A stretch of DNA of 64,000 bases from Dyadobacter sp. CY356 (GTDB taxonomy: Bacteria > Bacteroidota > Bacteroidia > Cytophagales > Spirosomataceae): positions 124,001-188,000 of the forward strand of contig NZ_JAJTSZ010000007.1 in NCBI RefSeq assembly GCF_021440195.1, written 5' to 3'. Shown here in pieces: positions 45,085-54,001 of the stretch. The position numbers and the translations under genes were made by a program. Position 1 is the first letter of the stretch, and the number at the start of each line of letters is the position of its first letter. The notes under the pieces were generated by a model. That model had not been told where the DNA came from, did no database searches, and saw only the letters and a program-made list of their open reading frames with translations.

Positions 45085-45984
45085 TTACAATAATGCAGCA
45101 CCAAAAACACCGGCACTATCTCCCAAATTTGGTTTGAGTATCGGCGTTGTAATCACACCATTATTAAAAATGTATTTTTTGATCCTTTCGTAACCTTCGT
45201 TATACAGCAGATCAATGTTTCCAACACCACCGCCGATGACGATCAAACCCGGATCCAGAACATTGATCAGTGTAGAAATTGCACGTCCGTAATATTCCAG
45301 CAAACGATCGATCGTTGAAGTTGCGTGACCGTCGGTTCCTGCATGATATTTTTCTAGAATGGTTTTCAGGGATAATTTTTCGCCGCTTTCACGCTCGTAG
45401 AATCTCTCCAATGCCGGCCCGGAAATAACCTGTTCCACACAACCTTTTTTACCGCAGTAGCAAGCCTGGCCATTTTCTTCCAGAATATTATGACCCCATT
45501 CACCACCAATTCCGTGATGGCCGCCGATGATCTTTTTATTGACAACCAATCCTCCGCCAACGCCTGTTCCCATGATCACACCAAATACAACCTCGGCATC
45601 CGGATAGTCTTTCCCGGCACCCATCAAGGCTTCTGCTAATGCGAAACAGTTAGCATCATTGGCAAGTTTTACAGGAATGCCAAGGATATCTTCCAGGTCT
45701 TTCTGCATTGGTTTACCATTCAGACAGGTTGTATTTGAGTTTTTCATCAGATTGGTATCCGGCTCGGAAACACCAGGTGTGGCAAAACCGATTTTAAGCG
45801 GCCGCTCTCCTATTTCTTCGGATACTAAGTCTATCAGTTTTTTTATTTGAGATAAAATATGCTCATATCCCTTATCAGACTCTGTTGGCAGCCTTTTACG
45901 GATGACAACGGCCAGATCATTTTCCGAATCCAATACGGCACATTCTATTTTTGTACCTCCTAAATCTATTCCCCAGAGTTTCAT
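45085..45984 (-). CDS. ROK-family sugar kinase
   Basis: A 299-residue cytoplasmic kinase. It has the ATP loop DLGGTKIE, the ROK signature from GTGVGGGLVV, the zinc site CYCGKKGCVEQ with the preceding GEWGH, and the late GGGVGN. It probably phosphorylates glucose, fructose or an amino sugar. It starts 5 nt after the transporter stop, so the two are tightly coupled. Confidence 0.9.
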   Translation of the reverse strand: MKLWGIDLGGTKIECAVLDSENDLAVVIRKRLPTESDKGYEHILSQIKKLIDLVSEEIGERPLKIGFATPGVSEPDTNLMKNSNTTCLNGKPMQKDLEDILGIPVKLANDANCFALAEALMGAGKDYPDAEVVFGVIMGTGVGGGLVVNKKIIGGHHGIGGEWGHNILEENGQACYCGKKGCVEQVISGPALERFYERESGEKLSLKTILEKYHAGTDGHATSTIDRLLEYYGRAISTLINVLDPGLIVIGGGVGNIDLLYNEGYERIKKYIFNNGVITTPILKPNLGDSAGVFGAALL

Positions 45985-45989
45985 TAATA

Positions 45990-47240
45990 CTATTGAACTT
46001 TGTAAAATTTATAACCAAACAAAAATATTACAAAATAGCAGATGATCGGCAAGTAATATGCTGTTGCTACATTTTGATCTGCGAGCATTCCCATAGCGAA
46101 CGGGAAAAGAGCCCCGCCTACAACGCCCATCGAGATGAATGAAGAAGCCTGCTGCGTATGTGAACCAAGATTTTTTAATCCAAGACTGAATATGGTTGGG
46201 AACATGATACTCATGAAGAAATTCAGCATGAGCAGCGCGATAAACGACGGCCAGCCAAGACTTTGTGTAATGATCAAACACATTATCGCATTTCCGATCG
46301 CAAAAATGGCCAGTAATGTATGAGGTTTAATATAACGCATTAAAAATGTCCCTACAAAACGGCCAACCAATAACATCGCCATAAAAAGAACCATGTAATT
46401 ACCTGCAACTTCATCTGTGAAGCCCATTTTCTCATGACCGTAATTAATGAAAAATGCCCAGGTACCGGACTGAGCCGCCACGTTAAAAAACTGAGCAATT
46501 ACAGCCCACACAAAATGCCTGTGCTCTATCAGTTTTTTCCCTTGTTTTACATCGATGTTAACTGCATCCGGGTCCAGGGCCTCAACATGAGGGTCTGTTA
46601 AGGGTGGCACTTTCACGAAAGAGAAACAAATAGCAATTGTAGCAATAACACCACCAATGACCATATACAAAACTTTCACCGACGTCAGATCCGTGCTCCC
46701 TTCCACATTGTTACGAAGCAAAAAGTATGAACCGATTGCAGGTCCGATAATTGCTCCCAAGGCGTTAAAAGCCTGTGCAAAGTTGATACGCTGGTCACTC
46801 GTACGCTGATCTCCCAAAGAAGCTACAAATGGATGCGCAACAGTTTCAAGGGTGGATAATCCACAGCCCAGAATGAATAATGCAGATACAAAAAGGATAA
46901 ATGAGCCAACATTGGCTGCCGGTACAAACAAAAATGAACCGAGCGCAAAAAGAGAAAGTCCAAGAAGTACTCCGTTTTTATAACCGAAACGTTTCATGAA
47001 CAAACCCGCAGGAATCCCCATGACGAAATAAGCTCCAAAAATGGCAAATTGAACGAAAGCAGATTCTGTCTTTGTAAGACTTAAAGTATGTTGAAAATGT
47101 TTGTTTAAAACGTCTCCCATCGTGATCGCAATCCCCCATAACATGAAGAGCGATGTTACAAAGGTGATGGTGACAAGAAATCGGCTTTCTGTAAATTTAG
47201 CCTTGGTAAGTTCGCTACCAGACGAAGAAATTGAGCTCAT
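45990..47240 (-). CDS. FucP-type sugar MFS transporter
   Basis: A 416-residue transporter with about 12 hydrophobic helices. The opening FVTSLFMLWGIAITMGDVLN and ETVAHPFVASLGD are typical of the fucose/glucose-galactose:H+ symporter group. Its sugar cannot be settled from sequence alone. It lies between the CE15-like esterase and the ROK kinase in one operon. Confidence 0.88.
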   Translation of the reverse strand: MSSISSSGSELTKAKFTESRFLVTITFVTSLFMLWGIAITMGDVLNKHFQHTLSLTKTESAFVQFAIFGAYFVMGIPAGLFMKRFGYKNGVLLGLSLFALGSFLFVPAANVGSFILFVSALFILGCGLSTLETVAHPFVASLGDQRTSDQRINFAQAFNALGAIIGPAIGSYFLLRNNVEGSTDLTSVKVLYMVIGGVIATIAICFSFVKVPPLTDPHVEALDPDAVNIDVKQGKKLIEHRHFVWAVIAQFFNVAAQSGTWAFFINYGHEKMGFTDEVAGNYMVLFMAMLLVGRFVGTFLMRYIKPHTLLAIFAIGNAIMCLIITQSLGWPSFIALLMLNFFMSIMFPTIFSLGLKNLGSHTQQASSFISMGVVGGALFPFAMGMLADQNVATAYYLPIICYFVIFLFGYKFYKVQ

Positions 47241-47276
47241 TTTTTATTTATTGTAAGATTAGTTGTTTAGATGTTT

Positions 47277-48524
47277 TTATTTTTGGAGGTGTAAGTTAGA
47301 GAAAATTAGAAACTGATGCCAATCAAAACTTGTAACGTCATGCCCGCCTGTCCGGATGTGATAGGCAATTTGCCCCATTACTGACTTGTTTAATTCCGGA
47401 ATTTCCTTCACTGGCAGGCCATCTGTTTTTAAAAAACGATACACTTTATCCGCTTCTACCGCCGAAGCAAATTCACCTTCCGGATCAGAGTTTTTGTCTC
47501 CTTCCGCGCTTGCTATATATACGGGACGCGGAGCTATTAAATCTATGACAAGATGCTGATCAAAAGGAAGTAAGGTGTCCTTATCCATATATTTCCTGAA
47601 ACTTTTGGCATACCAGTGTGGAAAAACGGTGTTCAATCTCCTGATGTTTTCTCCTATACCGCGATGAAATAATTTCGCTCCGCCTGCACCGGATTCGTTG
47701 CTGATCACCATGGCAAAACGGGTATCATTTGCACCAGCCCAAAGCGCGGCTTTACCTAATCTTGAAAAGCCAAATACAGCAACTTTTTTTGAATTAATAT
47801 CCTTATCCGTTTCCAAATAATCCATTCCTCGACTCAAACCCCATGCCCAGGCAGCTACGGTACTGAAATTATCTTCCTGGTTTTGAAGTTCAGGATACAA
47901 AGTATGGACGCCCGTTTTAAAAGATTCTTCTTTTCGATCCGACGCAATTTCTTCCCTGTAAATCGTTGCCAGAGCAAAACCGGCATCAATAATACTGTCA
48001 ATGGGCCATTGACTTGAATTTGTACCACGACACGCGTCAGTAGCTTTTCCGTTTTCCGTGCAGGGCGAATTTTTACTACTTTCCACCCAGGATTCGCTGA
48101 GTTTTATTTTAGGGTCGGCATTGATCGCGTGATTTCCACTAAAATTTATTCCAATGATGGCCGGAACTGGATGTTTGGCTTTATTCGGTATGTAAAGAAG
48201 TATATCAAATTTCGCTTCCTTTCCATTTTCCCTGATATGAACGGTTATCTGTTTTCTGGTTGCTTTTCCGCCTAAGGCATTTTTGTCATGATCAAAAACC
48301 TCAAAATGCATGTCTTTTGGCTGCCCGGGAGAAATTCCATACATCCCGGTACGAAAAATCTGAAGTAATTCTTCTCTCCGATCATTCCATTGTTTTACAG
48401 ATGTGACTTTGGTACCGTTATTCAGGGTGAGAGCATCAGGGAGATGAGATTCTTTATTTTGCCCAAAAGACAAAATACTTATTGAAAATAAAAACACAGT
48501 CAGACAGAATTTATTTTGCATCAA
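47277..48524 (-). CDS. CE15-like glucuronoyl esterase
   Basis: A 415-residue secreted alpha/beta hydrolase with a signal peptide ending SFGQ. The nucleophile Ser is in FGFSRLGKA (the CE15 form is GCSRxGK), the acid candidate is Glu in SNESGAGG, and His is in RTGGHDVTSFDW. CE15 enzymes cut ester links between lignin and glucuronoxylan. With a sugar transporter and kinase behind it, a plant cell-wall role is likely. Confidence 0.82.
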   Translation of the reverse strand: MMQNKFCLTVFLFSISILSFGQNKESHLPDALTLNNGTKVTSVKQWNDRREELLQIFRTGMYGISPGQPKDMHFEVFDHDKNALGGKATRKQITVHIRENGKEAKFDILLYIPNKAKHPVPAIIGINFSGNHAINADPKIKLSESWVESSKNSPCTENGKATDACRGTNSSQWPIDSIIDAGFALATIYREEIASDRKEESFKTGVHTLYPELQNQEDNFSTVAAWAWGLSRGMDYLETDKDINSKKVAVFGFSRLGKAALWAGANDTRFAMVISNESGAGGAKLFHRGIGENIRRLNTVFPHWYAKSFRKYMDKDTLLPFDQHLVIDLIAPRPVYIASAEGDKNSDPEGEFASAVEADKVYRFLKTDGLPVKEIPELNKSVMGQIAYHIRTGGHDVTSFDWHQFLIFSNLHLQK

Positions 48525-48642
48525 GTATTTATCGGTTAGGAATACAGTATGAAGCTATCCGATCAAAAGTATACAATGGAGATTGTTTACTGATATTACT
48601 CCTTTTAGGTATAAAATTTAATATTACCATTAAAACAAAAAC

Positions 48643-48683
48643 GACTTTTGATATACATGCGTTTCAACACGATACCAAAAGTC
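48643..48683 (-). terminator. Terminator of ftsK
   Basis: Arms 48643-48650 and 48676-48683, extended by flanking A- and T-runs, lie just past the ftsK stop. Confidence 0.55.
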
Positions 48684-48704
48684 ATTTTTCTTATTTGTGT
48701 CAAT

Positions 48705-51272
48705 TTATCCGCTGATACCCATGGACCTCATGTGATCGTCCAGCTGGCTTAAATCGTGGAACATAACGTCTCTAGCTTTGCTGCCCGTAAATGGACCAAC
48801 AACGCCGATTAATTCCAGCTGATCCATAATACGGCCGGCACGGTTATAACCCAGTTTCATTTTTCGTTGGATGAGTGACGTACTTCCCTGCTGATGGGTG
48901 ATTATTAACCGCGCTGCTTCCGGAAGTAACTGGTCAAAATCATCAGTATTTACTTCACTTCTTGATTCAGAACTTTCATCGCCTTCGTATTCAGGTAAGG
49001 CATACGCTTCATCATATCCCCGTTGCCCGCCAATAAATTCGCAGACATCCTCAATTTCTCTTGTATCAATAAAAGGACATTGCAAACGGATCACTTCTGA
49101 ATTAATTGCCAGTAGCATATCTCCTTGTCCAACCAATTGTTCAGCACCGCCCATGTCAAGAATAGTTCTTGAATCGATGCTGGATGTTACCCGGAAAGAT
49201 AAACGTGCCGGGAAGTTGGCTTTGATCAAACCGGTTATAACCTTTACCGAAGGTCGCTGCGTGGCAACTACCAGGTGAATTCCCACGGCACGGGCAAGCT
49301 GGGCCAAACGGGCAATCGGTGTTTCAACCTCTTTTCCGGCCGTCATCATTAAATCCGCAAGCTCATCAATCACCAAAACGATATAAGGCAGGAATTTGTG
49401 GCCTTTTTCAGGACTTAATCTTCTCTGCGCAAATTTGGTATTGTATTCTTTCAGATTTCTTACCGATGCTTCCTTCAAAAGATCGTAACGCGAATCCATT
49501 TCAATACATAAGGAATTCAGCGTGAAAATTACCTTTTTAGTATCGGTGATAATCGCTTCATCCGCATTAGGAAGTTTTGCCAGAAAGTGCCTTTCCAATT
49601 TGTTGAAAAGCGTTAATTCCACCTTTTTCGGATCGACCAGTACAAACTTTAATTCTGCCGGGTGTTTTTTATAGATCAAAGAAGCCAGGATCACATTCAA
49701 ACCCACAGACTTTCCTTGTCCCGTTGCTCCGGCCATAAGTAAGTGAGGCATTTTGGCAAGATCCGCAATATGGATATCATTTGAAATAGTTTTCCCTAAA
49801 ACGATCGGCAAGTCATAAGTTGACTTCTGAAACTTTTCGTTCATCAAAACGGAACGGATAAAAACAGTTTCCCGGTTTTTGTTCGGCACCTCAATACCAA
49901 TCGTTCCACGGCCGGGCATAGGGGCAATAATACGTATTCCCAATGCAGCCAAACTTAATGCGATATCACCTTCCAGATTTTTAATTTTGGAAATCCTTAC
50001 ACCAGCTTCCGGAATGATTTCATAAAGTGTAACCGTTGGCCCAATCGTCGCTTTGATTTTTGATATATTGATACCGTAACTTCCAAGTGTTTCCACAATC
50101 TTGGTTTTGTTGCTTTCCAATTCTTCCTGTGTAACCTTTTCATGCTGATTATCAATAACATCACTCAGCAAGTTATACGTTGGGAATTGGTAAGAAGGTA
50201 AATCCAGCATCGGGTCATATTGTCCGAATTCCCGAAGAATCGAAGCATTCACATCTTCATCATCAATAACTTCACGAACCTCTTTTGGCAAAAGTGTTTC
50301 ATCAGAAACTTCCAGTTCCAGTTCAAGATCTGCTGCTGTGACAGCCGGTGCCATTACAGGACTAATGATCGCTGCCGGTTTTACAAAGTCTTCCTTATTT
50401 AAAACTTCCAGCACATGAATACCATTATGTTTTTCCTCGATTTCAGGTTCTGTTACCAAAGGAGGAATGATGACATCGTCGTCGTAGGTATCATTTACTA
50501 CGGAAACATACTCAGGTTCTTTTACAGGCTCCTTTTGAACTTCTACTTCAATATCCGGCAAATCATCAGCAGAATATTGATTAGGCACTTCGGTTTCCTC
50601 CACAACTGACAATTCCCTTTCAGGCCTGCGCTGCCAGTTTTCGACCAATGTTTTGGCGTCATAGAAATATACCGCAAATACAAAAAGAGCAAATAAAATA
50701 GGAATGATACTTCCCCATTTGAGCCAGTCGAAAAGCCAGACATTGATCATGTAGCCAAAGCCGCCGGAAGCAAAACTCATCGTGTTTTCAGTATTGCTCA
50801 TCAGAACAATGTAACCCATTAAAACACTTACCCAAAGTGTATAAAAAATAACTTCCTGTGTAGCACGCGTAAGCGGCAGCAATTCTTTCCCGAAAGCAAT
50901 TTTCCAACCCGCCAGGATTGGGACAAAAGGAAGCAATAATGCGCCGACACCAAACCAGCGGTAAACAAAAATATGTGAAAATGTAGCACCCAGTACGCCT
51001 AAAAAATTACGCGTTTGCCGGCCAGCATCACGAATAGATTCCTGCCCCAAAGTATCAACTATACTTTGATCGGCTAAACCGGTAATGATGTAGGATATAA
51101 ATGAAACTTCTAAAATGATTCCTGACAAAAGGAAAAAAATCCCCCAGGCCAGAGTACTTTTCGGGCTGGAAAATATACTATCCCAATCCAGAGATAATCT
51201 GAAACGGGGCCTCACACCTTCCTCTTCTGTCCTCGTTCGTTGTGTATTTCCTCTCAGCTTATTTACAGACAT
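48705..51272 (-). CDS. ftsK: DNA translocase FtsK
   Basis: An 855-residue protein has four N-terminal membrane helices (about residues 35-210), an acidic linker, and a RecA-like motor with Walker A GATGQGKSVGLN and Walker B LVIDELADLMM. A C-terminal gamma winged helix (LIITHQQGSTSLIQRKMKLGYNRAGRI) recognises polar DNA motifs. It pumps chromosome ends through the septum for dimer resolution. Length is usual for Bacteroidota FtsK. Confidence 0.95.
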   Translation of the reverse strand: MSVNKLRGNTQRTRTEEEGVRPRFRLSLDWDSIFSSPKSTLAWGIFFLLSGIILEVSFISYIITGLADQSIVDTLGQESIRDAGRQTRNFLGVLGATFSHIFVYRWFGVGALLLPFVPILAGWKIAFGKELLPLTRATQEVIFYTLWVSVLMGYIVLMSNTENTMSFASGGFGYMINVWLFDWLKWGSIIPILFALFVFAVYFYDAKTLVENWQRRPERELSVVEETEVPNQYSADDLPDIEVEVQKEPVKEPEYVSVVNDTYDDDVIIPPLVTEPEIEEKHNGIHVLEVLNKEDFVKPAAIISPVMAPAVTAADLELELEVSDETLLPKEVREVIDDEDVNASILREFGQYDPMLDLPSYQFPTYNLLSDVIDNQHEKVTQEELESNKTKIVETLGSYGINISKIKATIGPTVTLYEIIPEAGVRISKIKNLEGDIALSLAALGIRIIAPMPGRGTIGIEVPNKNRETVFIRSVLMNEKFQKSTYDLPIVLGKTISNDIHIADLAKMPHLLMAGATGQGKSVGLNVILASLIYKKHPAELKFVLVDPKKVELTLFNKLERHFLAKLPNADEAIITDTKKVIFTLNSLCIEMDSRYDLLKEASVRNLKEYNTKFAQRRLSPEKGHKFLPYIVLVIDELADLMMTAGKEVETPIARLAQLARAVGIHLVVATQRPSVKVITGLIKANFPARLSFRVTSSIDSRTILDMGGAEQLVGQGDMLLAINSEVIRLQCPFIDTREIEDVCEFIGGQRGYDEAYALPEYEGDESSESRSEVNTDDFDQLLPEAARLIITHQQGSTSLIQRKMKLGYNRAGRIMDQLELIGVVGPFTGSKARDVMFHDLSQLDDHMRSMGISG

Positions 51273-51337
51273 TTATCCCGGTGCTTATTTTTTATGAATG
51301 TATGAAGTGCTTTCTATTTTTTCAATCTGGCAGGCTA

Positions 51338-52369
51338 TTATTTTGCTACCATGGCCTTACAAATTTTCTTGACCACACCCGGACCTTCATAAATGAAGCT
51401 GGTGTAAATTTGTAACAGACTTGCGCCGGCATTGCGTTTTTCCAGTGCATCTGCCGGAGAAGCGATACCGCCTACTCCGATAACCGGAAACGTATTTCCC
51501 GATCTTTCGCAAAGATAATGAATTACCTCGGTAGCCCGGTATTTCAGTGGCTGTCCGCTCAGTCCACCGGCACCGATGTTATCCAGCGTATCTTTTGTTG
51601 TTTTTAAATCTGCACGGCTAATCGTAGTATTTGTAGCAATAACGCCGGCAATTCCGGTTTCTTTTACAATATCAATAATATCATCCAACTGACTGAAAGT
51701 CAAATCCGGAGCAATTTTTAAAAATATCGGTTTGGGATTTGGTCTTTGATTGTTTCGGATTTGAAGCTCACGAAGGATTTCTGTCAAGGGCCCTTTTTCC
51801 TGTAAATCACGCAATCCGGGTGTATTGGGTGAGCTTACATTGACAACGAAATAATCAACCACGTCAAACAATTCGTTGAAACAAATGATGTAATCACTGA
51901 GCGCCTGCTCATTTGGGGTATCTTTATTTTTACCAATATTCCCGCCAACCAGGATTTTGGATTTACGGTAACGCAATTTCGCCGCGGCAACAGCTGCGCC
52001 TTTATTATTGAAACCCATCCGGTTAATAAGTCCTTCATCTTCCTTCACACGAAACAGTCTTGGTTTGTCATTTCCCGGCTGAGGGCGCGGCGTAACGGTT
52101 CCAATTTCAATAAATCCAAAACCCAAAGCTTCAAGCTGATCAACCATTTCTGCGTTTTTATCAAAACCTGCTGCAAGGCCGATCGGGTTACGAAAACGCA
52201 AACCAGCCACTTCCTGCACCAGATCCGGATGTTCAAAAGTATACATACTTCTCAGCAAAGCAGGAACACCCGGAATTTTAAAGGCGATTTGCAGCATTTC
52301 ACAAACGAAGTAATGAATACGCTCGGCATCGAACCGGAAGAAGATCGGTAAAAGGATATATTTATACAT
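51338..52369 (-). CDS. pyrD: Dihydroorotate dehydrogenase (quinone), class 2
   Basis: A 343-residue FMN enzyme attached to the inner membrane oxidises dihydroorotate in pyrimidine synthesis. Class-2 marks are the N-terminal helix region and VNVSSPNTPGLR, whose serine is the catalytic base. GLAAGFDKNAEMV binds FMN and IGVGGIASPADA is the phosphate loop. Confidence 0.95.
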   Translation of the reverse strand: MYKYILLPIFFRFDAERIHYFVCEMLQIAFKIPGVPALLRSMYTFEHPDLVQEVAGLRFRNPIGLAAGFDKNAEMVDQLEALGFGFIEIGTVTPRPQPGNDKPRLFRVKEDEGLINRMGFNNKGAAVAAAKLRYRKSKILVGGNIGKNKDTPNEQALSDYIICFNELFDVVDYFVVNVSSPNTPGLRDLQEKGPLTEILRELQIRNNQRPNPKPIFLKIAPDLTFSQLDDIIDIVKETGIAGVIATNTTISRADLKTTKDTLDNIGAGGLSGQPLKYRATEVIHYLCERSGNTFPVIGVGGIASPADALEKRNAGASLLQIYTSFIYEGPGVVKKICKAMVAK

Positions 52370-52484
52370 TCTGCAAAAATAGAATGTTTGGGGGGAAGGG
52401 AGGAAGGGTGTGGGTTTTTTATTTTTGTATTACTTACAGCTAGGTAGTGTCATTCAAATTACAGTCGTACAAAAATTACTTTAA

Positions 52485-52808
52485 TTATATATCCTTTAAT
52501 AATTGTTTTAGATCAGTGTCTGAAACTGTTTCTTTATCAGATTTATCATATATCGTCAACAAGTAAATGTTCTTATCTACTATTTTAACATAGGTAATTA
52601 ATCTACCTCCACCACTTTTGCCTTTTCCTTTACTTTTGATTGCAATTCTTACTTTGTAGCAGTTTTTGAAAATTTCTGATCCTTGTGTGGGATTTTCGCT
52701 TAAAGAATTGGACAACTCTTTGATATCGGAAATAATTGAAGGATATTTTTTACTAAGTTTTTTAAACTCCTTTTGAAAATTGGGAGTGGGAATTATTTTA
52801 AAGCTCAT
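52485..52808 (-). CDS. RelE/ParE-type toxin
   Basis: A 107-residue protein with the RelE fold pattern: an N-terminal FQKEFKKLSKKYPSI helix, YKVRIAIKSKGKGKSGGGRLITYV, then the YLLTIYDKSDKET strand and a final helix. It probably cleaves mRNA on the ribosome or poisons gyrase. It overlaps the upstream antitoxin by 11 nt. Confidence 0.8.
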   Translation of the reverse strand: MSFKIIPTPNFQKEFKKLSKKYPSIISDIKELSNSLSENPTQGSEIFKNCYKVRIAIKSKGKGKSGGGRLITYVKIVDKNIYLLTIYDKSDKETVSDTDLKQLLKDI

Positions 52809-52998
52809 TTAAAAACTGTTCTAGTGTTTTTGCCTCAATTTCTCCGTTCTCGATTTGCTCCATTTCTCTATAACCAGCTTTTATACTTTCCGCCAAATTA
52901 AAAGCTTCCAGTTTTTTTTCAACCTCTTTCCAATCTTTTAATGGTAATTGCACCGCGGTAATTTTACCCTTGGAATTTGAAACGAATTGTACATTCAT
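52798..52998 (-). CDS. Antitoxin, RelB-like
   Basis: A 66-residue protein with an N-terminal beta-strand part (MNVQFVSNSKGKITAVQLPLKDW) and a helical, acidic C-terminus typical of antitoxins. Overlap with the toxin gene places it first in the pair, the usual order. Confidence 0.75.
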   Translation of the reverse strand: MNVQFVSNSKGKITAVQLPLKDWKEVEKKLEAFNLAESIKAGYREMEQIENGEIEAKTLEQFLNEL

Positions 52999-53028
52999 AT
53001 CCTTTAATATTTAATAAGAAAATAATAT

Positions 53029-53232
53029 TTAAAACCAATCTGCCTTCTTTATCTCAATTGTCTTTTTTGCATTCGGATCTTTCCTGATCCCCATGAATTC
53101 ATTAAACTTTCTCCTATTCTCGAAAAATTTAATGTAGCGCTCTTCGGGAGTATCCTTTTTCCCTTCTCGCAATGATTCGAGATATGGATCATTTTTGTCC
53201 TTGAAAAATATAATCCGCTTATTCTGTTCCAT
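53029..53232 (-). CDS. Small protein, paralogue of the island's first gene
   Basis: A 67-residue basic protein with TPEERYIKFFENRRKF and a C-terminal KKTIEIKKADWF. It resembles the protein encoded at 53711-53914 in the ERF-x-x-F segment and the KK-I-I-x-KxxW ending. It starts 8 nt after the frame-B stop of the nucleotidyltransferase, so it was part of the same operon. Function is unknown. Confidence 0.6.
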   Translation of the reverse strand: MEQNKRIIFFKDKNDPYLESLREGKKDTPEERYIKFFENRRKFNEFMGIRKDPNAKKTIEIKKADWF

Positions 53233-53239
53233 AATCAGT

Positions 53240-53720
53240 TTAGAGATCAGTATTTCCAGATAATCTTTTTAGAAGGTCATCAATCATCAAAATATCATTC
53301 AAATCTTTTGGCCGTCTCGCCAGGATTTTACTTTCCCTTAAATCATTAATATGAAAAAAATAAATTTTAAATCCAGTTGCAGAAATAAATTCTCTTGCTC
53401 TGCCGACATTCATTAAACTCCATTCTAAGGTGAACAGATGTTAAAATATCTATAGGTCCCTCTAAACGGACAATTTGAGCCTGAGTGAAATCCAAATCTT
53501 TTATCCCATGAATTTCCTCCTCTTCATATCCAAGAGAAACCAAAGTATGGATAAGTTTTTCTTTATTATCGTCTGTTGGTTTAATCCAGAAATCGGCATC
53601 GCTGGTATAGCGATGAATGCCATGCATAGCAAGTGCTAACCCTCCAATTAGCAAATACTCCAGGTCATTTTCATAAGCTGCTTTAACAAATTTCAAAAAT
53701 TCATTATCTTCTAAATCCAT
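53240..53720 (-). pseudogene. Frameshifted nucleotidyltransferase-like gene
   Basis: Residues 1-100 show a nucleotidyltransferase pattern (YLLIGGLALAMHGIHRYTSD-ADFWI; IDILTSV). After EFNE the frame runs into a stop at 53367-53369. One base away, the next frame continues the expected family end (GRAREFISATGFKI ... LARRPKDLNDILMIDD) to a stop at 53240-53242. The simplest view is a single-base indel that broke the gene, unless it is an assembly error or programmed shift. It resembles antitoxin-type or AbiEii-like nucleotidyltransferases. Confidence 0.75.
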
Positions 53721-53914
53721 TCAGGTTTTGAAATTATGATGCGCTTTTTAGTTGCTGCTGTTTTTTCTGAGGGAAAAATTTGCTCATGGAATATTCTCAT
53801 TTTAAGGAAAGCATCGAATCGTTCCTGAAGAGACATCTCAATATTGATCTGAAATTGATCATCTTCAAGCTCTTCAAAAGTTTTAAAAACTTTAATCCGT
53901 TTCTTCTTTTCCAT
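53711..53914 (-). CDS. Small protein paired with the nucleotidyltransferase
   Basis: A 67-residue protein (MEKKKRIKVFKTFEELEDD ... SKPEWI). The start at 53914 is preferred over one 15 codons upstream, since that one falls in the terminator of the GH20 gene. Its end overlaps the nucleotidyltransferase start by 10 nt. Bacteroidota often pair small proteins of this look with such enzymes; the role may be as a toxin-antitoxin partner. Confidence 0.65.
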   Translation of the reverse strand: MEKKKRIKVFKTFEELEDDQFQINIEMSLQERFDAFLKMRIFHEQIFPSEKTAATKKRIIISKPEWI

Positions 53915-53950
53915 ACTAACTCCAACTAATTGATTACGTAAATATAACAA

Positions 53951-53981
53951 AAAAGGCATCCCGACAAGCAGGATACCTTTT
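53951..53981 (-). terminator. Terminator of the GH20 gene
   Basis: Arms 53951-53961 and 53971-53981 pair over 11 bp with one mismatch (G-T in RNA), and an A-run lies on the plus side, giving a T-run on the minus strand. Confidence 0.7.
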
Positions 53982-54001
53982 CAATATAAAACCGTCAAAC
54001 C

